DNA of 12,337 bases from positions 1-12,337 of the forward strand of contig UQRC01000051.1 in NCBI GenBank assembly GCA_900543445.1, read 5' to 3'. Both the position numbers and the translations under genes were made by a program. The notes beneath the pieces were generated by a model. The model did no database searches. It saw nothing but the letters and a program-made list of their open reading frames with translations, and was not told where the DNA came from. The DNA comes from an uncultured Lachnobacterium sp. (GTDB lineage: Bacteria; Bacillota; Clostridia; Lachnospirales; Lachnospiraceae). Numbering within the stretch: position 1 is the first letter of the stretch; each line of letters starts with the position of its first letter. Of the stretch, positions 5,810 through 12,337 are shown one piece after another.

Positions 5810-7072
5810 ATGAAAACGAAAAGCAAATTTGGACGTTTTTGTTGCGCCTTGTTTGCAGCTCTTATGCTTCTGACCAGTGTGGGTGTACCGACAGATACAT
5901 ACGCAGCAACGAACAAGCATCCGTATTATATCAAGATTAACCGCAGACAGAATTGTGTCACGGTCTATAAGCTGGATGAGAAAGGCAAGTATACCATCCC
6001 GGTTAAGGCGATGGCATGCTCCGTCGGCGTCAACAATGCGACTCCGACCGGAACATTTCACATCTCCAACCAGTATCGCTGGCACACACTGATGGGCAAT
6101 GTGTACGGACAGTACTGCAGCCGAATCGTTGATGGGGTATTGTTCCATTCTGTATATTACAGCGATACAGATCCCAGTACGCTTGCATATAATTCCTACA
6201 ATCGTCTTGGAACCGCAGCTTCACACGGATGCGTCCGTTTAAACGTTGCGGATGCGAAATGGATCTACGATAACTGCTCATCCGGAACTACGGTAAAAAT
6301 CTACGATGGAAATGACCCGGGACCGCTTGGTAAACCGACTCCGGTACGCATCGATACGAGCAGCAAGTACAGAGGCTGGGATCCGACCGATCCGAGTAAG
6401 GATAATCCGTGGCGCAAGATGGCACCGACCATCAAGGGCGTGAAGAACCTCACGGTAGAGCGCCTTGCAAAGAAGCCGGATCTGAAAACAGGTATTACTG
6501 CTACCGATTACAAGGGAAAGTCACTGAAGATTAAGCTTACCGGCAAATTAAATATGAAGAAAGCCGGAAAGTATACGATTACCTATAAGACAACCGATTC
6601 ACTCAGCCGTACAACAACGGTGAAGCGTGTGATCACAGTCAAGGATACCAAGAAGCCTACGGTCACTGTCAAGGAGAAGAATATTCCTATCACAGAGACG
6701 ACAGAAGAGACTTACACCGAGAAGCAGGTGATTGCACTTCTTAAGAAGAATGTGACTGCAAAAGACAGCGGTGAGACACTTGCTGCGAAGTATGTGACAG
6801 TGGAGGCAGATGATCTGTTGGATGCAATGTTAAATGCGGAAGACGGAACATACAAGGTAACTGTATACGCCAAGGATCTTGCCGGCAATAAGTCGAAGAA
6901 GGCAACCTTCAAGGTAAAGTATACTGCACCGAAGGAGAATTCGGATGATAACAATACGGAGAATCCGGGAGATAACAGTACGGAGAATCCGGGAGACAAT
7001 AACATCGATCATCCAGGTGATAACACAACGGATAATTCGAACGGAACAACGAACACTACAACGACAGAATAA
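5810..7072 (+). CDS. Secreted L,D-transpeptidase (YkuD domain) with Ig-like domains (420 aa)
   Basis: This enzyme class forms 3-3 peptidoglycan cross-links outside the cell, resisting most beta-lactams. Residues 1-32 are a signal peptide (KTKSK, hydrophobic core FCCALFAALMLLTSV, likely cleavage after DTYA). Residues about 37-166 are the YkuD domain: PTGTFHIS (79-86), His113, and the catalytic SHGCVRL with His139 and Cys141. Residues about 205-280 and 285-372 look like two Ig-like/Big domains (AGKYTITYKTTDSLSRTTT; DGTYKVTVYAKDLAGNKSKK). The tail 378-420 is a repeat rich in Asn, Asp, Gly and Thr, with no LPxTG anchor. GAGGAG (5798-5803) stands 6 bases before ATG 5810. ATG 5792 precedes that site, so it is less likely to be used; 5807 is possible. 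Probably regulated by the divergent LysR. Confidence 0.93.
   Translation: MKTKSKFGRFCCALFAALMLLTSVGVPTDTYAATNKHPYYIKINRRQNCVTVYKLDEKGKYTIPVKAMACSVGVNNATPTGTFHISNQYRWHTLMGNVYGQYCSRIVDGVLFHSVYYSDTDPSTLAYNSYNRLGTAASHGCVRLNVADAKWIYDNCSSGTTVKIYDGNDPGPLGKPTPVRIDTSSKYRGWDPTDPSKDNPWRKMAPTIKGVKNLTVERLAKKPDLKTGITATDYKGKSLKIKLTGKLNMKKAGKYTITYKTTDSLSRTTTVKRVITVKDTKKPTVTVKEKNIPITETTEETYTEKQVIALLKKNVTAKDSGETLAAKYVTVEADDLLDAMLNAEDGTYKVTVYAKDLAGNKSKKATFKVKYTAPKENSDDNNTENPGDNSTENPGDNNIDHPGDNTTDNSNGTTNTTTTE
6947..7042 (+). repeat. Four tandem 24-bp units in the L,D-transpeptidase tail
   Basis: Units start at 6947, 6971, 6995 and 7019. The first two differ by one base (GATAACAATACGGAG... versus GATAACAGTACGGAG...); the third and fourth are more diverged. 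Each encodes eight residues of the type DNxTENPG, making a flexible hydrophilic tail. Near-identity of the first two units suggests recent duplication. Confidence 0.8.
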
Positions 7073-7091
7073 TGATATGTAACAAGAGAAA

Positions 7092-7128
7092 AGAAAGCTC
7101 CAGGAAGTTGATTCCTGGAGCTTTCTCT
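7092..7128 (+). terminator. Rho-independent terminator of the L,D-transpeptidase gene
   Basis: A perfect 15-bp stem (7092-7106 with 7112-7126) has the 5-base loop GTTGA, and the 3' side ends CTTTCTCTAT. The U-tract is interrupted but the stem is strong. It starts 20 bases after the stop codon. Confidence 0.85.
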
Positions 7129-7209
7129 ATGCAAAGCTTCCATTAGGAAAAATTCTAATTGAAAGAAATATGATAAGCGAAAGTAATAAACAACGTAAGA
7201 TATATTAAC

Positions 7210-7238
7210 TTTACTAATTCATATGCTTGCGCTATACT
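7210..7238 (+). promoter_or_regulatory. Sigma-A promoter of purL
   Basis: A -35 TTTACT (7210-7215) and a -10 TATACT (7233-7238) are separated by exactly 17 bases. Transcription would start near 7245, leaving a leader of about 35 bases with AGGAGG (7267-7272) 7 bases before the ATG. This leader is too short for a purine riboswitch, and no PurR box is recognised in 7129-7279. Confidence 0.8.
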
Positions 7239-7279
7239 AAACACAGTAATGATTAACCATAATTGAAGGAGGACTACCT

Positions 7280-10200
7280 ATGGGCAATGTACGCCGTGTA
7301 TATGTAGAAAAGAAACCGGACTTTGCTGTGAAAGCAAAGGAACTGAAGCATGAGATCAAGCATTATCTCGGAATTGCAGCCGATGAAGTTCGAGTGCTGA
7401 TCCGTTATGATGTAGAGAATGTGTCGGATGAGACTTATCAGAAGGCATTGCAGACTGTATTTTCTGAGCCTCCTGTTGACGATATTTATGAGGAGAACTT
7501 TGAAGCCGGAGCGGGCAAAGTATTCTCCGTAGAATTCCTGCCGGGACAGTTCGATCAGAGAGCCGATTCCGCTGAGCAGTGTGTGAAGCTTCTGAACGAA
7601 GAAGAGGAGCCTGTCATCCGCAGCGCAACCACTTACGTGATCGTCGGTGATATCACAGACGACGAGCTTGCGGCAATCAAGAAGTATTGTATCAACCCGG
7701 TGGATTCCAGAGAGACCGGAATGGACAAGCCACAGACACTCGTACAGGAATTTGATGATCCAGCCGATGTTGCAATCTTCGACGGATTTATCGATATGCC
7801 GGAAGATAAGCTGAACGAATTATACAGCTCCTTGAACCTTGCGATGACATTCAAGGATTTCTTACATATCCAGAATTACTTCAAGAATGAGGAAAAGCGC
7901 AATCCGTCCATGACAGAGATCCGTGTTCTCGATACCTATTGGAGTGATCACTGCCGTCACACCACATTCTCAACAGAGCTTAAGAATGTCAAGTTTGACG
8001 ACGGATTCTATCAGGCACCAATCAAGAAGACTTACGAAGAATACCTTGACGCTCACAAGGAGATGTATAAGGGAAGAGATGACAAATTCGTATGTCTGAT
8101 GGATCTTGCTTTACTTGCGATGAAGAAGCTGAAGGCAGAAGGCAAGCTTGCCGACCAGGAAGAGTCCGATGAGATCAATGCATGTTCCATCGTTGTTCCT
8201 GTTGAAGTAGATGGAAAGACGGAGGAGTGGCTGGTTAACTTCAAGAACGAGACCCACAACCACCCGACAGAGATTGAGCCATTCGGTGGTGCAGCAACCT
8301 GTCTCGGAGGTGCTATCCGTGATCCGTTATCAGGACGTACTTATGTATACCAGGCAATGCGTGTGACCGGTGCCGCTGATCCGACCGTTCCGGTTAAGGA
8401 TACGATCGAAGGAAAGCTTCCACAGAAGAAGATCGTGCGTGAGGCTGCAAGAGGATACAGCTCCTACGGTAACCAGATTGGATTGTCAACCGGTTACGTT
8501 AAGGAAGTTTACCATCCAGATTACGTTGCAAAGCGTATGGAAATCGGTGCTGTCATGGGTGCAGCTCCAAGACGTGCCGTACAGAGACTGACATCTGACC
8601 CGGGAGACAAGATCATCCTCCTCGGCGGACGTACCGGACGTGATGGAATCGGAGGCGCAACCGGATCTTCCAAGGCACACAACACAGAGTCCACATCCGT
8701 ATGTGGCGCAGAGGTGCAGAAAGGTAACGCACCGACCGAGCGTAAGCTGCAGAGACTTTTCCGCAGAGAAGAAGTCAGCCATATTATTAAGAAATGTAAC
8801 GATTTTGGTGCCGGCGGCGTATCCGTAGCAATCGGAGAGCTCGCAGACGGACTCAGAGTCGAACTCGATAAAGTACCGAAGAAATATGCAGGACTTGACG
8901 GAACAGAGATCGCCATCTCCGAGTCCCAGGAGCGTATGGCAGTCGTTGTTGCTCCACAGGATGTTGACCAGTTCCTCGCATATGCCAAGGAAGAGAATCT
9001 TGAGGCAACTGAGGTTGCAGTCGTAACCGAAGATCCAAGACTCGTACTCGTATGGAGAGGCAAGGAGATCGTCAATATCTCCCGCGCATTCCTTGATACG
9101 AACGGTGCGCATCAGGAAGCAGACGTCGAGGTTGAGATGCCGGTCGAAGCAGACAACTTCTTCAAGAAGATGGAACTTCCGAAGGTCGCAGAAGCAGTCG
9201 AGCGAGGCAACAATAAAACAGCATGGCTTGCAATGTTATCCGACCTCAACGTATGTTCCCAGAAGGGACTTGTCGAGATGTTCGACGGATCCATCGGTGC
9301 AGGCAGCGTTTACATGCCATACGGCGGACGTTATCAGCTGACCGAGACACAGAGTATGGTCGCAAAACTTCCTGTTCTTACTGGAAAATGCGATACCGTA
9401 ACGATGATGTCTTACGGTTTTGACCCATATTTATCATCCTGGAGCCCATACCACGGATCCGTTTATGCGGTACTCGAATCCCTGTCCCGCATCGTGACCG
9501 CAGGCGGTGACTTCAAGAAAGTAAGATTTACCTTCCAGGAGTACTTCCGCAGAATGAGCGAGGATCCGAAGAGATGGAGCCAGCCGTTCGCAGCACTCCT
9601 CGGTGCATACGATGCACAGATCGGCTTCGGACTTCCGTCCATCGGTGGTAAGGATTCCATGTCCGGAACCTTCAATGATATTGACGTTCCTCCGACACTT
9701 GTATCCTTCGCCGTAGACGTGGCAAAGGAGCAGGATGTCATCACACCGGAATTAAAGAAATCAGGAGATAAGCTTGTACTCTTCAACATTGAGAAGAACG
9801 AGTACGATCTGCCAGTATATGAGCAGGTTATGGCTTTATATGATAAGATCCATGAACTGATCGGCAAGAAAGCGATCCTTTCTGCGTATGCATTGGACGG
9901 AAAAGGCCTTGCGGCAGCAGTCAGCAAGATGGCTTTCGGTAACAAGCTCGGTGTCACAATCGAGGAAAGCGTAAGTGCAGAAGTGCTTTACGGAGCTGGA
10001 TTCGGTAACATCGTAGCCGAAGTTCCGGAAGAGTTTCTTCCTATTATAAAAGAAACAATTCCGGAGGCAGTTGTTGTCGGTGAAGTAAATGCAGATCAGA
10101 CATTCCGTTACAAGGATATGAGTATCGGAATGGATGAGGCAATCGCAGCATGGACCGGAACACTGGAAAAAGTATTCAAGACACGCGCAACCGAAGATAA

Positions 10201-11062
10201 GACAGAGATCAAGACAGAAGTATTCGATACAAAGGAAATCTACATCTGTAAGAATAAAGTAGCGAAGCCAACCGTATTCATTCCGGTATTCCCGGGAACC
10301 AACTGTGAGTACGACAGTGCGAAGGCATTCGAGAGAGCCGGAGCCAACACGATCGTTAAGGTATTCAAGAACCTTAGTGCAGCAGATATCCGTGATTCTG
10401 TCGATGAATTCGTGAACGCAATCGACCAGTCCCAGATCATCATGTTCCCAGGCGGATTCTCCGCAGGAGATGAGCCGGAAGGATCTGCGAAGTTCTTCGC
10501 CACAGCCTTCCGCAACGCAAAGATGACCGAGGCTGTCAACAAGCTCCTGAACGAGCGCGACGGACTGGCACTTGGAATCTGTAACGGATTCCAGGCACTG
10601 ATCAAGCTTGGCTTGGTACCGTACGGCGAGATCCGCATGCAGACCGAGGATTCACCGACACTGACCTACAACACCATCAACCGCCACATCAGCAAGATGG
10701 TCTACACCAAGGTCGTAACCAACAAGTCCCCATGGCTGCAGCAGGCAGAACTCGGTAAGACTTACTGCAACCCGGCATCCCACGGCGAGGGACGCTTCGT
10801 AGCACCGAAAGAGTGGCTGGATAAGCTTTTCGCAAACGGACAGGTTGCAACACAGTATGTCAATGAGGCAGGCGTACCGACCATGGATGAAGAGTGGAAC
10901 GTCAATGGATCGTATATGGCGATCGAGGGTATTACCAGTCCGGACGGACGTGTCCTCGGTAAGATGGCACACTCAGAAAGACGCGGCGAAGCTGTAGCAA
11001 TGAATATCTACGGAGAGCAGGATATGAAACTGTTCGAATCAGGTGTGGCATACTTCAAGTAA
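7280..11062 (+). CDS. purL: Phosphoribosylformylglycinamidine synthase, large single-chain form (1260 aa)
   Basis: FGAM synthase, step four of de novo purine synthesis in the cytoplasm: FGAR + glutamine + ATP gives FGAM + glutamate + ADP + Pi. Domains in order: a PurS-like N-terminus (about 1-150), then the synthetase core with DHCRHTTF (223-230) and ETHNHPTEIEPFGGAA (324-339) and a second AIRS-like half containing FGLPSIGGKDSMSG. From about 998 comes a class I glutaminase: PVFPGTNCEYDSAKAF, nucleophile Cys1101 in LGICNGFQ, and His1231/Glu1233 in MAHSER. All three glutaminase triad residues are present. The single-chain form replaces separate PurS, PurL and PurQ. It is a lone gene with its own promoter, not in a pur operon here. 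Length and motifs are complete. Confidence 0.98.
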   Translation: MGNVRRVYVEKKPDFAVKAKELKHEIKHYLGIAADEVRVLIRYDVENVSDETYQKALQTVFSEPPVDDIYEENFEAGAGKVFSVEFLPGQFDQRADSAEQCVKLLNEEEEPVIRSATTYVIVGDITDDELAAIKKYCINPVDSRETGMDKPQTLVQEFDDPADVAIFDGFIDMPEDKLNELYSSLNLAMTFKDFLHIQNYFKNEEKRNPSMTEIRVLDTYWSDHCRHTTFSTELKNVKFDDGFYQAPIKKTYEEYLDAHKEMYKGRDDKFVCLMDLALLAMKKLKAEGKLADQEESDEINACSIVVPVEVDGKTEEWLVNFKNETHNHPTEIEPFGGAATCLGGAIRDPLSGRTYVYQAMRVTGAADPTVPVKDTIEGKLPQKKIVREAARGYSSYGNQIGLSTGYVKEVYHPDYVAKRMEIGAVMGAAPRRAVQRLTSDPGDKIILLGGRTGRDGIGGATGSSKAHNTESTSVCGAEVQKGNAPTERKLQRLFRREEVSHIIKKCNDFGAGGVSVAIGELADGLRVELDKVPKKYAGLDGTEIAISESQERMAVVVAPQDVDQFLAYAKEENLEATEVAVVTEDPRLVLVWRGKEIVNISRAFLDTNGAHQEADVEVEMPVEADNFFKKMELPKVAEAVERGNNKTAWLAMLSDLNVCSQKGLVEMFDGSIGAGSVYMPYGGRYQLTETQSMVAKLPVLTGKCDTVTMMSYGFDPYLSSWSPYHGSVYAVLESLSRIVTAGGDFKKVRFTFQEYFRRMSEDPKRWSQPFAALLGAYDAQIGFGLPSIGGKDSMSGTFNDIDVPPTLVSFAVDVAKEQDVITPELKKSGDKLVLFNIEKNEYDLPVYEQVMALYDKIHELIGKKAILSAYALDGKGLAAAVSKMAFGNKLGVTIEESVSAEVLYGAGFGNIVAEVPEEFLPIIKETIPEAVVVGEVNADQTFRYKDMSIGMDEAIAAWTGTLEKVFKTRATEDKTEIKTEVFDTKEIYICKNKVAKPTVFIPVFPGTNCEYDSAKAFERAGANTIVKVFKNLSAADIRDSVDEFVNAIDQSQIIMFPGGFSAGDEPEGSAKFFATAFRNAKMTEAVNKLLNERDGLALGICNGFQALIKLGLVPYGEIRMQTEDSPTLTYNTINRHISKMVYTKVVTNKSPWLQQAELGKTYCNPASHGEGRFVAPKEWLDKLFANGQVATQYVNEAGVPTMDEEWNVNGSYMAIEGITSPDGRVLGKMAHSERRGEAVAMNIYGEQDMKLFESGVAYFK

Positions 11063-11118
11063 AACGTATTTTATATAAGAAAAAACAGGCGGCATCCTGC
11101 TGGCGCAGCCTTATCCCC

Positions 11119-11173
11119 AAAAGAGTAAATGATTGCCTGCGAATAAATTCGCGTCAATCATTTGGACTCTTTT
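11119..11173. terminator. Long three-tier hairpin downstream of purL
   Basis: AAAAGAGT (11119-11126) pairs with ACTCTTTT (11166-11173). AAATGATTG (11127-11135) pairs with CAATCATTT (11155-11163) with a GG bulge. GCGAA (11139-11143) pairs with TTCGC (11148-11152) around a TAAA loop. That is about 22 bp in a 55-base element starting 57 bases after the purL stop. It probably ends purL transcription, although the U-tract is only four T followed by C. Its near-symmetry would also allow a bidirectional terminator or a repeated palindrome of the genome. A small second hairpin CTGAA-GTGA-TTCAG (11189-11202) followed by TTTTT (11207-11211) lies downstream. Confidence 0.6.
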
Positions 11174-11229
11174 CTGCATGGATAGGTGCTGAAGTGATTC
11201 AGAGTCTTTTTCATTAAGAGGAGAAGAAC

Positions 11230-11349
11230 TTGTACAAAGCCGAAGAACTATGTGGACTTTCGATAAAACCTAAAATCAATGATATAGACTTGATTGTTTT
11301 ACAAGACTATTACGGAGTATATAATGGAACAATTTCAGCGATAAAGTGA
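11230..11349 (+). pseudogene. 39-codon ORF, possible remnant of a secreted-protein gene
   Basis: A TTG start (11230) follows AAGAGGAG (11216-11223) at 6 bases and opens 39 codons to TGA 11347-11349. An in-frame TAA at 11215 closes it upstream. The second half contains INDIDLIVLQDYYGVYNGTI. This resembles, from memory, a motif (YYGxYNG after an Ile/Asp-rich strand) of small secreted or lipoprotein-like Clostridial proteins, where it is followed by a longer conserved domain that is missing here. There is no signal peptide or lipobox. It may be a decayed leftover, or a short unrelated ORF that happens to have a good ribosome site. Confidence 0.35.
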
Positions 11350-11535
11350 ATTGTCAACGTAATATGATAATGAAGAAACACGGTATAATAAAGTAGAAAC
11401 CTTGAAGAAAGATTGAAAATCGGGCAGAAATTGACCTGCTCTCAAAATGCATCAAATTTGTTTTAAAAAATGAAAAAATAATTAATAGATTAAGAAAATA
11501 TTAAATAATTTTTCCAAGAAAATGCGATTTTGATG
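11350..11535. other. AT-rich intergenic stretch without recognised gene
   Basis: No coding potential is seen in these 186 bases. They hold a TATAAT (11384-11389) without a -35 at proper distance, a weak 6-bp hairpin GGGCAG/CTGCTC, and from about 11455 a strongly A/T-rich run. The run leads into the promoter at 11536-11564 and could act as an UP element for it. Confidence 0.5.
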
Positions 11536-11564
11536 TTGCAAAGCTACAATACTTGGTGTATTAT
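11536..11564 (+). promoter_or_regulatory. Probable sigma-A promoter of the leader ORF / surface protein unit
   Basis: TTGCAA (11536-11541) and TATTAT (11559-11564) are separated by 17 bases, with A/T-rich DNA upstream. Predicted transcription start is near 11571. If this is the promoter of the secreted protein at 11985, its mRNA has an unusually long leader of about 410 bases. Confidence 0.6.
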
Positions 11565-11634
11565 GGTCACGTAGAGTAGTTAAGATAGTACTGCTATAAG
11601 AGAAGTACGAGAACGGTTAGCAACTATTGAAACT

Positions 11635-11871
11635 ATGGAAACTGGAATTGGAAAGATAGATTCCAGACAACCTTACAATTGCAGGTACATACAGAAGCTG
11701 AGAGCCCTTGAAGCGCAGCTTGCTGAATTTGATGCTGAGCAATCAATGTCGGTTCACTCTACGCGACAAAGAAAGTTCAAGGCTTCAATCATTATGATTT
11801 ATGTGTCTGTAGACAAAGCCGCAGGGCGCAAGCCTGAGGATGCGGTAGAGGCAATAAGGGAAAGCGTTTGA
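11635..11871 (+). CDS. Unrecognised 78-aa hypothetical protein or structured-leader ORF
   Basis: The frame encodes a charged protein with a predicted helix IQKLRALEAQLAEFDAEQ (residues about 19-36), a basic patch (STRQRKFK), a hydrophobic strand (ASIIMIYVSV) and a helical end (GRKPEDAVEAIRE). There is no signal peptide or membrane segment. No family is recognised. ATG 11635 has no ribosome site, and the frame is open further up to 11584 with protein-like sequence (IREVRERLATIET) but no better start. It may therefore have lost its true N-terminus or use a rare start. It lies inside the long leader of the secreted-protein gene, ending 113 bases before it. It could be a real small protein, a decayed gene, or an accidental frame over structured RNA. 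Confidence 0.4.
   Translation: METGIGKIDSRQPYNCRYIQKLRALEAQLAEFDAEQSMSVHSTRQRKFKASIIMIYVSVDKAAGRKPEDAVEAIRESV
11818..11845 (+). other. Two-tier hairpin with GCAA (GNRA) loop in the leader
   Basis: CCGC near 11818 pairs with GCGG near 11842. Inside, GGGC-GCAA-GCCT forms a short stem with a GNRA tetraloop, and an asymmetric GAGGA lies on the 3' side. It overlaps the end of the 78-codon ORF. The fold is short and could be chance, but GNRA loops with asymmetric internal loops are usual in structured leaders. Confidence 0.25.
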
Positions 11872-11984
11872 TCGAATGGATTGTCCGCAGCATGACAGGA
11901 GAGAGAATACCGGAACTTGAACGTGTAGGGCAAACGAGTAGAACTTCGATAGGAGGTAACCAAAAAGGAAAGAGAGGAAAAGAC

Positions 11985-12337
11985 ATGAAGACATTCAAAA
12001 AAGTGTTAGCTTCAGCTCTTGCTGCCGCAATGGTTGTAACAGCTTTCCCTGTTACAAATGCAGAAGCAGCTTCTACAGCTAAGTTAAACAAGACAAAGGC
12101 TACTGTTTACGCAGGTCAGTCTACAACACTTAAGGTTACAACACCTAAGACTTGGAAGAGCGTAAAGGTAACTGCTTCTAAAAAGGGAGCCGCTGCTAAG
12201 ATTACAAAGGTATCTGGCAAGAAGGTTACTGTAAAGGCAGTTAAGGCTGGTACAGCAAAAGTTACTGTTAAGGTAACTGCTAAGAAGGCTGGAAAGAAAG
12301 TTTCCAAGACTTTAAAGGCAACTGTTACAGTAAAGAA
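11985..12337 (+). CDS. Secreted Lys/Thr/Val-rich Ig-like (Big) protein, N-terminal part
   Basis: Only the first 117 codons are in the window. Residues 1-29 are a signal peptide (MKTFKKVLASALAAAMVVTAFP, cleavage near NAEA-A). The mature part has the bacterial Ig-like (Big_2-type) pattern: LNKTKATVYAGQSTTLKV, then KITKVSGKKVTVKAVKAGTAKVTVKV, meaning it is exported and sits on or outside the cell surface. It is very rich in Lys, Thr, Val and Ala with almost no acidic residues, and uses a narrow codon set (AAG, GTT, ACT, GCT), suggesting high expression. GAGAGG (11971-11977) is 7 bases before ATG 11985. A second, stronger AGGAGGT lies at 11952-11957 with no start codon after it. The frame is open upstream to ATG 11892, which has no ribosome site, so 11985 is preferred. 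Confidence 0.85.
   Translation, partial: MKTFKKVLASALAAAMVVTAFPVTNAEAASTAKLNKTKATVYAGQSTTLKVTTPKTWKSVKVTASKKGAAAKITKVSGKKVTVKAVKAGTAKVTVKVTAKKAGKKVSKTLKATVTVK

Noticed and set aside
7129..7279. Purine riboswitch or PurR box upstream of purL
   Set aside because: The predicted leader is about 35 bases, too short for a riboswitch aptamer, and no PurR-type motif was found.
8486..9112. Long minus-strand open frames inside purL (also 8521-9075, 9463-9957)
   Set aside because: They lie fully within the conserved purL coding sequence, have no ribosome sites, and give low-complexity, Ser/Leu-rich shadow translations.
11584..11621. AGTACGAGA (11604-11612) resembling the 23S sarcin-ricin loop
   Set aside because: Only nine bases match and the flanks do not fit 23S, so unlike 1081-1180 it is probably chance.
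11838..11865. Resemblance of TGCGGTAGAG to a conserved RNase P RNA block
   Set aside because: Seven matching bases without the other universal RNase P segments is not enough to support an RNase P RNA.
11792..12307. Minus-strand frames opposite the leader and Ig-like gene
   Set aside because: They mirror the repetitive Lys/Thr/Val codons and have no ribosome site or plausible domain.

Overview
The window looks like chromosomal DNA of a low-to-mid GC anaerobic Firmicute, most likely a gut Lachnospiraceae (class Clostridia). The evidence is the strong AGGAGG-type ribosome sites, the LysR and HPr-like protein types, a large single-chain PurL, a Rad3/DinG-type helicase with a nuclease-like N-terminus, secreted Ig-like proteins, and a tRNA-Trp without encoded CCA. 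No phage, plasmid, CRISPR array or intact insertion sequence is visible. The family assignment rests on recollection of protein types, not on a search.

Layout. 1-103: 3' end of tRNA-Trp(CCA) and its terminator. 128-1307: a possible 16-codon leader ORF carrying a 17-bp palindrome, which overlaps by ATGA the start of a LysR regulator (175-1080). Directly after the lysR stop comes about 100 bp closely resembling 23S rRNA domain V (peptidyl-transferase / macrolide-site segment). This is followed by a strong Shine-Dalgarno with a 39-codon mini-ORF whose second half is a strong terminator. 1436-1803: a promoter, an HPr-like gene lacking the phosphorylatable histidine, and a terminator. 1919-4729: a 936-aa XPD/DinG-like helicase with an N-terminal PD-(D/E)XK-like domain. 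It converges on a second LysR gene (4805-5704, minus), with a hairpin between them. The second LysR gene is divergent from a secreted L,D-transpeptidase (5810-7072) across a roughly 100-bp region full of dyads. 7210-11062: a good sigma-A promoter and purL. 11063-11570: a long perfect-arm hairpin, a 39-codon remnant-like ORF, AT-rich DNA and a promoter. 11571-11984: a long leader with an unrecognised 78-codon ORF and GNRA-type hairpin. 11985-12337: the start of an abundant-looking secreted Lys/Thr/Val-rich Ig-like protein, cut by the window end.

Functionally this is mostly a run of independent transcription units: purine synthesis, DNA repair/helicase, cell-wall cross-linking, surface protein and regulators. 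Nearly every gene has its own promoter or terminator. The likely regulatory pair is the divergent LysR and L,D-transpeptidase. The most unusual sequence is the orphan 23S rRNA-like segment at 1081-1180 and the attenuator-like unit that follows it.
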